Position numbers and translations under genes: made by a program
NCBI RefSeq assembly: GCF_022808175.1
Contig: NZ_JALGBX010000010.1
Coordinates: 62,001-126,000, forward strand
Length of the DNA: 64,000 nucleotides
Source of the DNA: Streptomyces sp. AP-93
Lineage (GTDB): Bacteria > Actinomycetota > Actinomycetes > Streptomycetales > Streptomycetaceae
Reading direction: 5' to 3'
Part shown: one piece after another, positions 35,976 to 43,109 of the stretch
Layout of the letters: each line of letters begins with the position of its first letter
Position numbering within the stretch: the first letter of the stretch is position 1
Notes under the pieces: model-generated
The model's input: the letters and a program-made list of their open reading frames with translations, nothing else
The model's database searches: none
What the model was told of the DNA's origin: nothing

Positions 35976-37550
35976 ATGTCTGCGACGCGTCACACCCGCC
36001 GGAGGATCACCGGCATCGGAGCGACCGCCACCCTGGCCCTCGCCCTCGGAGCCGCCCTCGCGTTACCCGCCTCGGCGGCCCCGCTCACCCCGCAGGGCGT
36101 CATCGAGAACGCCGGCGCGGAGGGCACCATCTCCGGCAGCTACATCGTGACCCTGAACGACTCCGCCGCCCGCTCCACCGCGGACAGCGGAAAGGCCGTG
36201 GCCAAGCGGTACGGCGCGAGGATCGACCGGACCTACAGCGCGGCCCTCAACGGCTACTCCGTCGAGGTCTCCGAGGCGCAGGCAAGGAAGCTCGCCGCCG
36301 ACCCCGCGGTCAAGTCCGTCGTGCAGAACCGGGTGTTCACCGTCGACGCCACCCAGCCCAATCCGCCCTCCTGGGGCCTGGACCGCATCGACCAGGCGGC
36401 GCTCCCGCTGAACCAGAGCTACACCTACCCGGACAAGGCCGGCGAGGGTGTGACGGCGTACATCATCGACACGGGCGTCCGCAAGACGCACCAGGACTTC
36501 GGCGGCCGCGCCGCCGACGGCTACGACGCCATCGACAACGACAACACCGCCCAGGACGGCCACGGCCACGGCACGCACGTCGCCGGCACCGTCGCGGGCA
36601 CCTCGTACGGCGTGGCCAAGAAGGCGAAGATCGTCGGCGTCCGCGTGCTCAACAACCAGGGCTCGGGCACGACGGCCCAGGTCGTGGCCGGCATCGACTG
36701 GGTGACCCAGAACGCCGTCAAGCCGGCCGTGGCGAACATGTCGCTGGGCGGCGGCGCGGACTCCGCCCTGGACACCGCCGTGCGCAACTCCATAGCCAGC
36801 GGCATCACCTACGCCGTCGCGGCGGGCAACGAGACGGCCAACGCCTCCACCAAGTCCCCGGCGCGCGTCGCCGAGGCGATCACGGTGGGCGCCACCACCA
36901 ACACGGACGCCAAGGCCAGCTACTCCAACTTCGGCACCGTCCTGGACCTCTTCGCGCCGGGCTCCTCGATCACCTCCACGTGGGGCACGGGCGACACGGC
37001 CACCAACACCATCTCGGGCACGTCGATGGCCTCTCCGCACGTCGCGGGCGCGGCCGCCCTCTACCTCGCGGACAACCCGGGCAGCACCCCGGCCCAGATC
37101 TCCGCGGGCCTCGTCGCCGCCTCGACTCCGAACGTGGTGACCAGCCCCGGCACCGGCTCCCCGAACCGCCTGCTCCGCGTCGGCACCGGTACCACCCCGC
37201 CCAACCCGGGCACCCGCTTCGAGAACCTGAACGACTACGCGATCGCCGACAACACCACCGTCGACTCGCCGCTCACCGTCAGCGGGATCTCCGGCAACGC
37301 CCCGGCCACGCTGAGCGTCTCGGTCGACATCAAGCACACCTACATCGGTGACCTGAAGGTCGACCTGGTCGCCCCCGACGGCACCCTGTACAACCTGCAC
37401 AACCGCTCGGGCGGCAGCGCGGACAACATCATCAAGACCGTCGCGGTCAACGCCTCCTCCGAGGTGGCCAACGGCGTGTGGAAGCTCCGGGTCAACGACA
37501 ACGCGAACATCGACACCGGCAAGATCGACTCCTGGGCGCTCCAGTTCTGA
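35976..37550 (+). CDS. Secreted S8 subtilisin-like protease with C-terminal P domain
   Basis: 524 residues. Sec-type signal (RRRITGIGATATLALALGAA, cleaved near PASA), I9 prodomain (GSYIVTLNDSAARSTADSG...), subtilase domain with Asp in AYIIDTGVRKTH, His in GHGHGTHVAGT, Asn region and Ser in SGTSMASPHVAGAA. After a TPPNPGT linker comes a proprotein-convertase P domain (FENLNDYAIADNTTVDSPL, VDIKHTYIGDLKVDLVAP, WKLRVNDNANIDTGKIDSW). Start at ATG 35976, 9 bases from AGGAGG; ATG 35958 would be in frame but has no ribosome site. Confidence 0.93.
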   Translation: MSATRHTRRRITGIGATATLALALGAALALPASAAPLTPQGVIENAGAEGTISGSYIVTLNDSAARSTADSGKAVAKRYGARIDRTYSAALNGYSVEVSEAQARKLAADPAVKSVVQNRVFTVDATQPNPPSWGLDRIDQAALPLNQSYTYPDKAGEGVTAYIIDTGVRKTHQDFGGRAADGYDAIDNDNTAQDGHGHGTHVAGTVAGTSYGVAKKAKIVGVRVLNNQGSGTTAQVVAGIDWVTQNAVKPAVANMSLGGGADSALDTAVRNSIASGITYAVAAGNETANASTKSPARVAEAITVGATTNTDAKASYSNFGTVLDLFAPGSSITSTWGTGDTATNTISGTSMASPHVAGAAALYLADNPGSTPAQISAGLVAASTPNVVTSPGTGSPNRLLRVGTGTTPPNPGTRFENLNDYAIADNTTVDSPLTVSGISGNAPATLSVSVDIKHTYIGDLKVDLVAPDGTLYNLHNRSGGSADNIIKTVAVNASSEVANGVWKLRVNDNANIDTGKIDSWALQF

Positions 37551-37614
37551 GGCTCCGGTTTCTGATGCTCCGGTTCTGAGGCTCCGGCTCTGACGTTCCG
37601 GTTCTGATGCCCGG
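37544..37614. repeat. Five tandem 14/15-bp repeats after the protease
   Basis: GTTCTGAGGCTCCG and variants at 37544, 37558 (15 bp), 37573, 37587 and 37601. Copies 1 and 3 are identical. The array starts inside the protease's last codons: TGA of the stop is part of the unit, so every copy carries TCTGA. Confidence 0.92.
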
Positions 37615-37636
37615 GCAGTAGGGACGCGATGAACAG

Positions 37637-37668
37637 GCGGGGGCGACCGTTTCGACGGTCGCCCCCGC
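37637..37668. terminator. Terminator after the protease
   Basis: Perfect 14-bp stem GCGGGGGCGACCGT with TTCG loop, 23 bases beyond the tandem repeats. Confidence 0.92.
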
Positions 37669-37712
37669 TGCGTACCATTCGCGCATTCGTTCGCCCCGCT
37701 TCCTGGAGCCCC

Positions 37713-38888
37713 GTGAGCACCCAGCCCCCGCACCTCTGGCCCGCCCCGCCCCCGCAGGGGTACGCGTCCGGGCCGCCCCCGTTCAACGGCTTCGCGCTCG
37801 CCTCCCTGCTCGTCGGGCTGCTCTGCTTCCCGCCGCTGGGCATCGTCTTCGCGATCGTGGCGCTCGTGCAGACGAAGAAGAAGGGCGAGCGGGGTGCGGC
37901 GCTCGCCGTCTGGGGGCTGGTGGTGTCGCTGGTGATGAGCGTCGCCGCCGTCCTCGCGGTCCCCGTGGCCGTACGGGCCCTGGACGCGCTCGACGGACGC
38001 GGCCGCTCCCTGGGCGGGGCCGGGACGTACGAGTCCGTGGCGGGCACCCTCGTGGACGCGTCCGAACTGCGCGTCGGGCACTGCTTCAACGTCCCGGACG
38101 GGGGCCTGCTCGCCGAGGAGACCCCCATGTACCGGATCGACTGCGCCGAGGTCCACGACGCGGAGGTCACCTCCGCGGCCTCGATGACCGAGCAGCGGTA
38201 CCCGGGTGTGCAGGAGGTGCGGGACATCGCGGTGCGGGACTGCTGGAGCGCGCAGGACACGTACGCGATGGACACGTGGGCCCTGCCCTCGTACGCGGGG
38301 ATGTACTACTTCGCGCCCTCGCGCGGGAGCTGGCGCGACGGGGACCGGCGGATCGTGTGCGTGATCGGCACGGCTGACGGGCAACAGCGCGGCAGCCTGC
38401 GCAACGACGGCGGCATGCTGACGCCCGAACAGGTGGCCTTCCTGCGGGTCATGAAGGGGGTGGACGAGGCGCTGGCCGAGGAGCCGGCCGGGGACGTGGC
38501 CGACGACCTGCCGTCCTACCGGGCCTGGGCGCGGGAGATGGACGAGGCGCTGGGCGCCGAGGCGCGGTTCCTGGACACGGCGAAGGAGCGGCCCGAGTCG
38601 GCCGGTCCGGCCGGTCCGGCCGGGGTGCAGCGCGAGCGGCTGGAGGTCGCACGGCTCGCGTGGCAGCAGGCGGCGCGGGCGACGACCGAGGAGGCGTTCC
38701 TGGACGCGTGGGACCGGGCGTTCGCCGCGCTGCCGGTCGAGCTGGAGAAGGCGCTGCGCGGGTCGTACGGACTGTCGACGACGGTTCCCGAGTGGCTGGT
38801 GGGGTCAGAGGGGAATGAGGGGAACGGGTCGGGTCCGCCGGGCACCTCGCCGGGTCCCGCGCGGAGCCCTTCCAGGGAGTCCGCGTAA
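37713..38888 (+). CDS. DUF4190 membrane protein with septum-formation-like domain
   Basis: 391 residues. Pro-rich start (PPHLWPAPPPQGYASGPPP), DUF4190 paired helices (FALASLLVGLLCFPPLGIVF and LAVWGLVVSLVMSVAAVLAV), then an outer domain with cysteines in LRVGHCFNVPDG, RIDCAEVHDAEV, VRDCWSAQ and RRIVCVIG, the spacing of the septum-formation-type (DUF4352/septum_form) module. C-terminal half is helical and acidic, ending in a disordered SGPPGTSPGPARSP tail. GTG start with TGGAG upstream. Function unknown; common in Streptomyces with several paralogues. Confidence 0.82.
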   Translation: MSTQPPHLWPAPPPQGYASGPPPFNGFALASLLVGLLCFPPLGIVFAIVALVQTKKKGERGAALAVWGLVVSLVMSVAAVLAVPVAVRALDALDGRGRSLGGAGTYESVAGTLVDASELRVGHCFNVPDGGLLAEETPMYRIDCAEVHDAEVTSAASMTEQRYPGVQEVRDIAVRDCWSAQDTYAMDTWALPSYAGMYYFAPSRGSWRDGDRRIVCVIGTADGQQRGSLRNDGGMLTPEQVAFLRVMKGVDEALAEEPAGDVADDLPSYRAWAREMDEALGAEARFLDTAKERPESAGPAGPAGVQRERLEVARLAWQQAARATTEEAFLDAWDRAFAALPVELEKALRGSYGLSTTVPEWLVGSEGNEGNGSGPPGTSPGPARSPSRESA

Positions 38889-38962
38889 CGGGTGTGACGC
38901 GTGGGTTTGGGTGACCTGGCTTCATCACTTCGGGTGAAACTCTGGCCCTTGCTTGCGATGGA

Positions 38963-38975
38963 CAACCGTCGGTTG
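38963..38975. promoter_or_regulatory. Palindrome upstream of GntR gene
   Basis: CAACCGTCGGTTG, perfect 5-bp arms around GTC, 40 bases before the GntR start; a plausible autoregulatory operator. Not a known consensus. Confidence 0.35.
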
Positions 38976-39014
38976 CCAGGGTGTAGCTGTCTGTCAACCT
39001 GATGGGAGTGGCCT

Positions 39015-39767
39015 GTGACTTTCGGCGAGCAGCCGGCCTATCTGCGCGTCGCCGGGGATCTGCGACGGAAGATCGTCGATGGGTCCCTGCCTCCGCACGC
39101 CCGGCTCCCTTCGCAGGCCCGGATCCGTGAGGAATACGGGGTCTCCGACACGGTGGCCCTGGAGGCGCGCAAGGTCCTCATGGCGGAGGGTCTGGTCGAG
39201 GGCCGGTCCGGATCCGGCACGTACGTACGCGAACAACCCGTCCCGCGGCGCGTCGCGCGCTCCGGCTACCGCACCGGCGGGGTCTCGACCCCCTTCCGGC
39301 AGGAACAGGCGGATTCGGGCGCGCGCGGCACCTGGGACTCCAGCAGCGAACAGGCCGACGCCCCGGCGGACATCGCGAAACGGCTCGGCATCGAACCGGG
39401 CGAGCGGGTGATGCGGACGCGGTACGTCTACCGCGACGCGGGCGAGGCGATGATGCTGTCCACCTCCTGGGAGCCGCTGACGGTGACCGGGCGGACGCCG
39501 GTGATGCTGCCGGAGGAGGGGCCGCTCGGCGGCGCGGGGGTCGTCGACCGGATGGCGGCGATCGACGTGATCGTCGACAACGTGGTGGAGGAGGTCGGGG
39601 CGCGACCGGGCCTGGCGGAGGAGAGCGTGCAGCTCGGCGGGGTGCCGGGGCACGTGGTCCTGGTGATCGGGCGCACCTACTTCGCCTCCGGCCGCGCCGT
39701 GGAAACCGCCGACGTCATCGTCCCGGCCGACCGCTACCGCCTGGCGTACCACCTGCCGGTGAGGTAA
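39015..39767 (+). CDS. GntR-family (UTRA/HutC-type) regulator
   Basis: 250 residues. Winged-helix at the start (YLRVAGDLRRKIVDGSLPPHARLPSQARIREEYGVSDTVALEARKVLMAEGLVEGRSGSGTYV), a Pro/Arg-rich bridge, then a UTRA ligand-binding domain (PGERVMRTRYVYRDAGEAMMLSTSWEP, ending RTYFASGRAVETADVIVPADRYRLAYHLPVR). HutC-type ligands are small metabolites; none can be named. GTG start. No obvious target nearby: the following locus is iscB, and the gene is conserved in Streptomyces as a stand-alone regulator (recalled). Confidence 0.9.
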   Translation: MTFGEQPAYLRVAGDLRRKIVDGSLPPHARLPSQARIREEYGVSDTVALEARKVLMAEGLVEGRSGSGTYVREQPVPRRVARSGYRTGGVSTPFRQEQADSGARGTWDSSSEQADAPADIAKRLGIEPGERVMRTRYVYRDAGEAMMLSTSWEPLTVTGRTPVMLPEEGPLGGAGVVDRMAAIDVIVDNVVEEVGARPGLAEESVQLGGVPGHVVLVIGRTYFASGRAVETADVIVPADRYRLAYHLPVR

Positions 39768-39774
39768 CGGGATC

Positions 39775-39792
39775 TCCCTCCTGAAGGAGGGG
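39775..39792. other. Hairpin right after GntR stop
   Basis: CCCTCC TGAA GGAGGG, 6-bp stem with a tetraloop, 8 bases after the GntR stop. May be the GntR terminator, or a left-end hairpin of the IscB element. Confidence 0.6.
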
Positions 39793-39842
39793 GCTGTCAG
39801 CGGCACTGACTGAGGGCCGCCGTTACCAGCACCAGCCAACAA

Positions 39843-39854
39843 TCCACATGTGGA
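39843..39854. promoter_or_regulatory. 12-bp perfect palindrome overlapping a Shine-Dalgarno
   Basis: TCCACATGTGGA; its right arm is the start of TGGAGGTGAA, a strong ribosome site placed 7 bases before TTG 39866. Confidence 0.6.
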
Positions 39855-39865
39855 GGTGAACGAAG

Positions 39866-40102
39866 TTGGCTACGTTCCACGTAGGCGAGAAGACCCACCA
39901 GTCCGTGCTTCCTCAGCGGGCTGCTCTGGAATTCGAGTCAGCAGACACCCCTCGGATCGGGGACGAAACGGGACTCGAACACCGCTCTGCGGTAACCGGC
40001 GTGGAACATGTGCGAGGGGAGACCGCCGATGCTTCACCTGGCATCGGTGGCGTCACCCCCAACCATCAGGTTGGGGAGAAGGCCCGTGAAGGCCACCCCG
40101 TC
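39866..40102 (+). ncRNA. Candidate omegaRNA scaffold in the iscB leader
   Basis: The leader has stable hairpins: 39981-39993 (ACCGC/GCGGT), 40023-40050 (10-bp stem CCGCCGATGC with an 8-base loop) and 40057-40076 (CCCCAACC ATCA GGTTGGGG), plus a short GGCC pairing at 40081-40094, ending next to the first IscB codon. IscB omegaRNAs lie directly upstream of iscB in this manner. The frame is open (TTG 39866 has a good ribosome site) but by hand count only about 66% of its 79 codons end in G or C, against about 86% in the first 64 codons of iscB. So translation is probably not the main constraint. A guide of about 16 nt would lie at the 5' end, upstream of the first hairpins. Confidence 0.55.
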
Positions 40103-41413
40103 GTGTTCGTCCTGGACAAGCACGGCCATCCGCTGCAACCCACCAGTCCCGCGAGGGCCCGCCGGCTCCTCCGTCAGGGCAGGGCCGTCGTGGCCCGGCA
40201 CACTCCGTTCGTCATCCGGCTCAAAGACCGCACCGCCGGCCAGTCGCAGGTGGACAGTGTGGAACTCGGGATAGACCCCGGGTCCAAGCGCACCGGCATC
40301 GCTGTCTTCACTGCGAAGGACGGTGAGCGTCGTGGCCTGTACACGGTCGAGCTCACCCACCGGGGTGGCCGGATCCGGGACAAGCTCACCACTCGTGCCG
40401 CCTACCGTCGTGGCAGGCGTTCACGCAACCTGCGCTACCGCGCACCCCGCTTCTCCAACCGCACCCGCCCCACAGGCTGGCTCGCCCCGTCGCTGCGTCA
40501 CCGCGTGGATACCACCATGTCGTGGATGACACGCCTCGCGCGCTGGGCACCCGTTCGCGCGGTGCATGTGGAGCGCGTCGCGTTCGACACCCATGTCATG
40601 TCCCACGGCGGACCGCTGGAGGGAGCCGAGTACCAGTACGGCACCCTGCACGGCACGGAAGCCCGCGAATACCTCCTCGCCAAGTGGGGGAGGGCCTGCG
40701 CCTACTGCGGTATCACGGGGGTGCCGCTCAATATCGACCACATCCACCCGCGCTCACGCGGCGGTAGCGACCGCATCTCCAACCTGTGCACCGCCTGCAT
40801 CCCCTGCAACGAGAAGAAGTCCAACCAGCCGGTCGAAGAGTTTCTCGGTAAGTCCCCGCGCGTGCTGGCCCGCATCCTCGCCCAGGCCAAAGCCCCACTC
40901 CGCGACGCGGCAGCCGTCAACGCCACCCGCTGGGCCCTTTGGCGCGCCCTCGACGCCGCCTTCCCCACGGTGCGCACCGCATCCGGTGGCCGCACCAAAT
41001 GGAACCGGCAGCGGACCGGCACCCCCAAGACCCACACCCTCGACGCCCTCTGCGTAGGCGAGCTCGACACCGTCACCCGCACCCCGGCCCGCGTTCTCGC
41101 GGTCACCGCAACCGGGCGCGGCAGCTATACCCGCACCTGCCCCGACAAGTACGGCTTCCCCCGCCTACGACTGCCCAGGCAGAAGCAGTTCTTCGGCTAC
41201 CAGACCGGAGACCTCGCCCGGGCCGTCGTCCCCACGGGCAAGAAGGCCGGCACGCACACCGGCCGTATTGCCGTCCGTGCCACCGGCAGTTTCAACATCA
41301 AAACCACACACGGCCTCATTCAGGGCATCCGCCACAAACACTTCCGGCTCCTCCAACGAGCCGACGGCTATGCCTACACCGCTCGACCCGAAGGCCCCAC
41401 CGTTGCCATCTGA
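40103..41413 (+). CDS. iscB: IscB RNA-guided HNH/RuvC nuclease
   Basis: 436 residues from GTG 40103. IscB is the ancestor-type relative of Cas9 that cuts DNA guided by an omegaRNA. Domains in order: PLMP-type start FVLDKHGHPLQPTSPARARRLL (about 2-25); RuvC-I LGIDPGSKRTGIAVF with D58; Arg-rich bridge helix AAYRRGRRSRNLRYRAPRF (about 100-118); RuvC-II VHVERVAFDTH with E158; HNH with CAYC, NIDHIHPRSRGGSDRISNLC (D213, H214, N228) and CIPC zinc pairs; RuvC-III KTHTLDALC with H312 and D315; then a C-terminal target-flank domain (YGFPRLRLPRQKQFFGYQTG, RATGSFNIKT). All catalytic residues are intact. Starting at TTG 39866 would add 79 residues with no family match. No TnpA nearby. Confidence 0.93.
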   Translation: MFVLDKHGHPLQPTSPARARRLLRQGRAVVARHTPFVIRLKDRTAGQSQVDSVELGIDPGSKRTGIAVFTAKDGERRGLYTVELTHRGGRIRDKLTTRAAYRRGRRSRNLRYRAPRFSNRTRPTGWLAPSLRHRVDTTMSWMTRLARWAPVRAVHVERVAFDTHVMSHGGPLEGAEYQYGTLHGTEAREYLLAKWGRACAYCGITGVPLNIDHIHPRSRGGSDRISNLCTACIPCNEKKSNQPVEEFLGKSPRVLARILAQAKAPLRDAAAVNATRWALWRALDAAFPTVRTASGGRTKWNRQRTGTPKTHTLDALCVGELDTVTRTPARVLAVTATGRGSYTRTCPDKYGFPRLRLPRQKQFFGYQTGDLARAVVPTGKKAGTHTGRIAVRATGSFNIKTTHGLIQGIRHKHFRLLQRADGYAYTARPEGPTVAI

Positions 41414-41468
41414 CCGCCACCGCCAGGGAGAAGACACTTCCGGCGCCCCCTGATCCTGCCGCCGCCGA

Positions 41469-41499
41469 CCGTGCGCGGGGTCTGAACCGGCGCGCACGG
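41469..41499. terminator. Hairpin downstream of iscB
   Basis: Perfect 9-bp arms CCGTGCGCG / CGCGCACGG with a 13-base loop, 55 bases after the iscB stop. Terminator or right-end structure of the element. Confidence 0.55.
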
Positions 41500-41645
41500 C
41501 CCACTCGTACGCATGGCCGGATGCGTACGCCTGCGAGGTACCTCTTCGTGAAAAACCGTATCCGCTGAGTAAAGGTCGGGCGTAGGCTCGGGCATATGCG
41601 CAATGCGGTTTCCCGGGCAGGTACGTCGGCGGAGGGTGAAACGCG

Positions 41646-41849
41646 ATGAACGACAGCGGTGCCCTGCTCCCGTGGCTGGTCATACGTGAGGACGACAACG
41701 GCAACCGCTACCGGGTGGGCCGGTACTCCACCCGGGCCGAGGCCCAGAAGGTCGCCGACAGCCTCGAGGACAGAGGGCACAAGCAGCTCTACTGGATCGA
41801 GCGCCTCGGTCAGGACAGCACCGCCGGCCGGACCGGTACGAGGAACTGA
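41646..41849 (+). CDS. Small SPOR-like protein
   Basis: 67 residues. LLPWLVIREDDNGNRYRVGRYSTRAEAQKVADSLEDRGHKQLYWIERLG has the alternating beta-alpha pattern of SPOR repeats (RVGRYSTRAEAQKVADSL). No signal peptide, so cytosolic. ATG start after an AGGGTGAAACGCG stretch. Conserved as a very short gene in Streptomyces (recalled); function unknown. Confidence 0.8.
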   Translation: MNDSGALLPWLVIREDDNGNRYRVGRYSTRAEAQKVADSLEDRGHKQLYWIERLGQDSTAGRTGTRN

Positions 41850-41893
41850 GCGGTGCGGCGCACCCGTCGCCGCCGCTGCCATAGGCTCCGCTC

Positions 41894-42364
41894 ATGACTG
41901 TACGAGTGGTCGTGGGCGGAGCCCTTTGTCATCAGGGGCGCCTGCTGGCCGCCCGCCGGAGCGCGCCCCCGGAGCTCGCCGGCCGCTGGGAGCTCCCGGG
42001 CGGCAAGGCCGAGCCCGGCGAATCCGTACCCGAGGCGCTCGTACGGGAGCTGCGCGAGGAGCTCGGCGTGGAGACCGAGGCGCTGGAGCGGATCCCGGGG
42101 GAGTGGCCGCTGAAGCCCGGCCTCGTCCTGCACGTGTGGACGGCCCGGCTGCTCTCGGGCGATCCGCTCCCGCTGGAGGACCACGACGAGCTGCGCTGGC
42201 TGCGGCCCGAGGAGCTGGACTCGGTGGACTGGCTCGACCAGGACCGCCCGGCCGTCGCCGAGGCGGGCCGCCGGCTGAGCGCTGCCGGAGGAGTTCACGG
42301 GGTTCGCGGGGTCGCGGGGGTCCACGGGGTCCACGGGGTTCACGGCGGTCGCGGGGGCGCGTGA
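41894..42364 (+). CDS. Nudix (MutT-like) pyrophosphohydrolase with VHG repeat tail
   Basis: 156 residues. Nudix box complete: GGKAEPGESVPEALVRELREELGV. The N-terminal strand VRVVVGGALCHQGRLLAARRS and ELAGRWELPGG match the 8-oxo-dGTP/CTP-cleaning MutT branch (sanitises oxidised or stray nucleotides). Family proteins end about residue 135; here the last 25 residues are a VHGVHGVHGG-type tail encoded by a 9-bp GGGGTCCAC-like array (42294-42357). ATG start. Follows the SPOR-like gene by 44 bases. Confidence 0.92.
   Translation: MTVRVVVGGALCHQGRLLAARRSAPPELAGRWELPGGKAEPGESVPEALVRELREELGVETEALERIPGEWPLKPGLVLHVWTARLLSGDPLPLEDHDELRWLRPEELDSVDWLDQDRPAVAEAGRRLSAAGGVHGVRGVAGVHGVHGVHGGRGGA
42294..42357. 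repeat. 9-bp minisatellite in Nudix gene end
   Basis: GGGGTCCAC/GGGGTTCAC/GGGGTCGCG units in tandem, keeping the reading frame (9 is a multiple of 3) and coding V-H-G steps. Confidence 0.85.
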
Positions 42365-42540
42365 CGCGCACGCGCTAGGCCGTCTGCGCCACAGTGCGCC
42401 GGTCCGCGGGGGGCCGAGTGGTACGACGCCACGAATATCGGGTATGTCGCTATTAATCCCTATCTCGCACTTGCACACGAGGCTCTGTCCTCCCTGTCGA
42501 ACCGGACTGGGGTCGCCAGCCGGCCCGGGAAGTGATCGGC

Positions 42541-42960
42541 GTGATCGACACAGACGGTGAATGCGCCGAATGGGCCTTTCCCGCCGAACCGGGTGCCGTC
42601 CGCACCGCCCGCCACGCGGTGCGCGGCACTCTTCGCGACTGGGGTCTCGACTCCGTCGGAGACGTCACCGTACTGCTGGTCAGCGAGCTGGTCACCAACT
42701 CCCTGCGGTACGCCTCCGGCCCCATCGGTGTCCGTCTCGTACGGCGCAATCCAGCCGCCGCCGACGCCCCCTCGGGTCCCGCGCTTCTCGTGGAGGTTTC
42801 GGATCCGCTTCCGGATCCACCCCGCGAGCGCATCGCCGAACCCGACGACGAGGGGGGCCGCGGACTCCACCTCGTGGCCGTCTCCGCGCAGCGCTGGGGG
42901 ACCCGCCACGGGAAGTCGGGCAAGACCGTGTGGTTCGAATTGGCTCTTCCTGGTGAGTAA
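42541..42960 (+). CDS. Anti-sigma-factor-like ATP-binding (HATPase_c) protein
   Basis: About 139 residues. Single GHKL-type ATPase domain as in SpoIIAB/RsbW-like partner-switch kinases: VLLVSELVTNSLRYASGPIGVRLV (N-box, Glu and Asn), LLVEVSDPLPDPP, EGGRGLHLVAVSAQRWGTR (G-box) and GKTVWFEL. Acts in the cytosol by binding or phosphorylating an anti-anti-sigma partner. GTG 42541 lies 8 bases after GGGAAG; GTG 42532 is an alternative. The same domain recurs at the end of the next gene, so the two probably belong to one switch. Confidence 0.87.
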   Translation: MIDTDGECAEWAFPAEPGAVRTARHAVRGTLRDWGLDSVGDVTVLLVSELVTNSLRYASGPIGVRLVRRNPAAADAPSGPALLVEVSDPLPDPPRERIAEPDDEGGRGLHLVAVSAQRWGTRHGKSGKTVWFELALPGE

Positions 42961-43109
42961 CAAGGTGAGGGCCCATCGACGATCACAAAGCTTGGCTGGA
43001 AAACAACGGGATCTTTTTGTGATCGCGAAGGCCGTGTCGTAGAGCGCCGTGGTGCTGAATACTTCGGTCATGGCCGGTCCGGTTGCGGTGAGCTGGAGGG
43101 GACGGTCGC

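Larger units (their letters stand above)
39768..41500 (+). mobile_element. IscB-type element without transposase (proposed extent)
   Basis: Interval from the GntR stop to the hairpin after iscB. Contains subterminal hairpins, the structured leader and an intact iscB, but no TnpA Y1 transposase. Boundaries are inferred from hairpins at 39775-39792 and 41469-41499 and are not proven. Confidence 0.4.

Noticed and set aside
39969..40000. GACTCGAAC and nearby stem like a tRNA T-arm
   Set aside because: No acceptor stem, anticodon arm or CCA end around it on either strand.
39866..40102. In-frame extension of IscB starting at TTG 39866
   Set aside because: No match to the IscB start, drop in G/C at third codon positions and dense hairpins point to RNA rather than protein; kept as ncRNA candidate.
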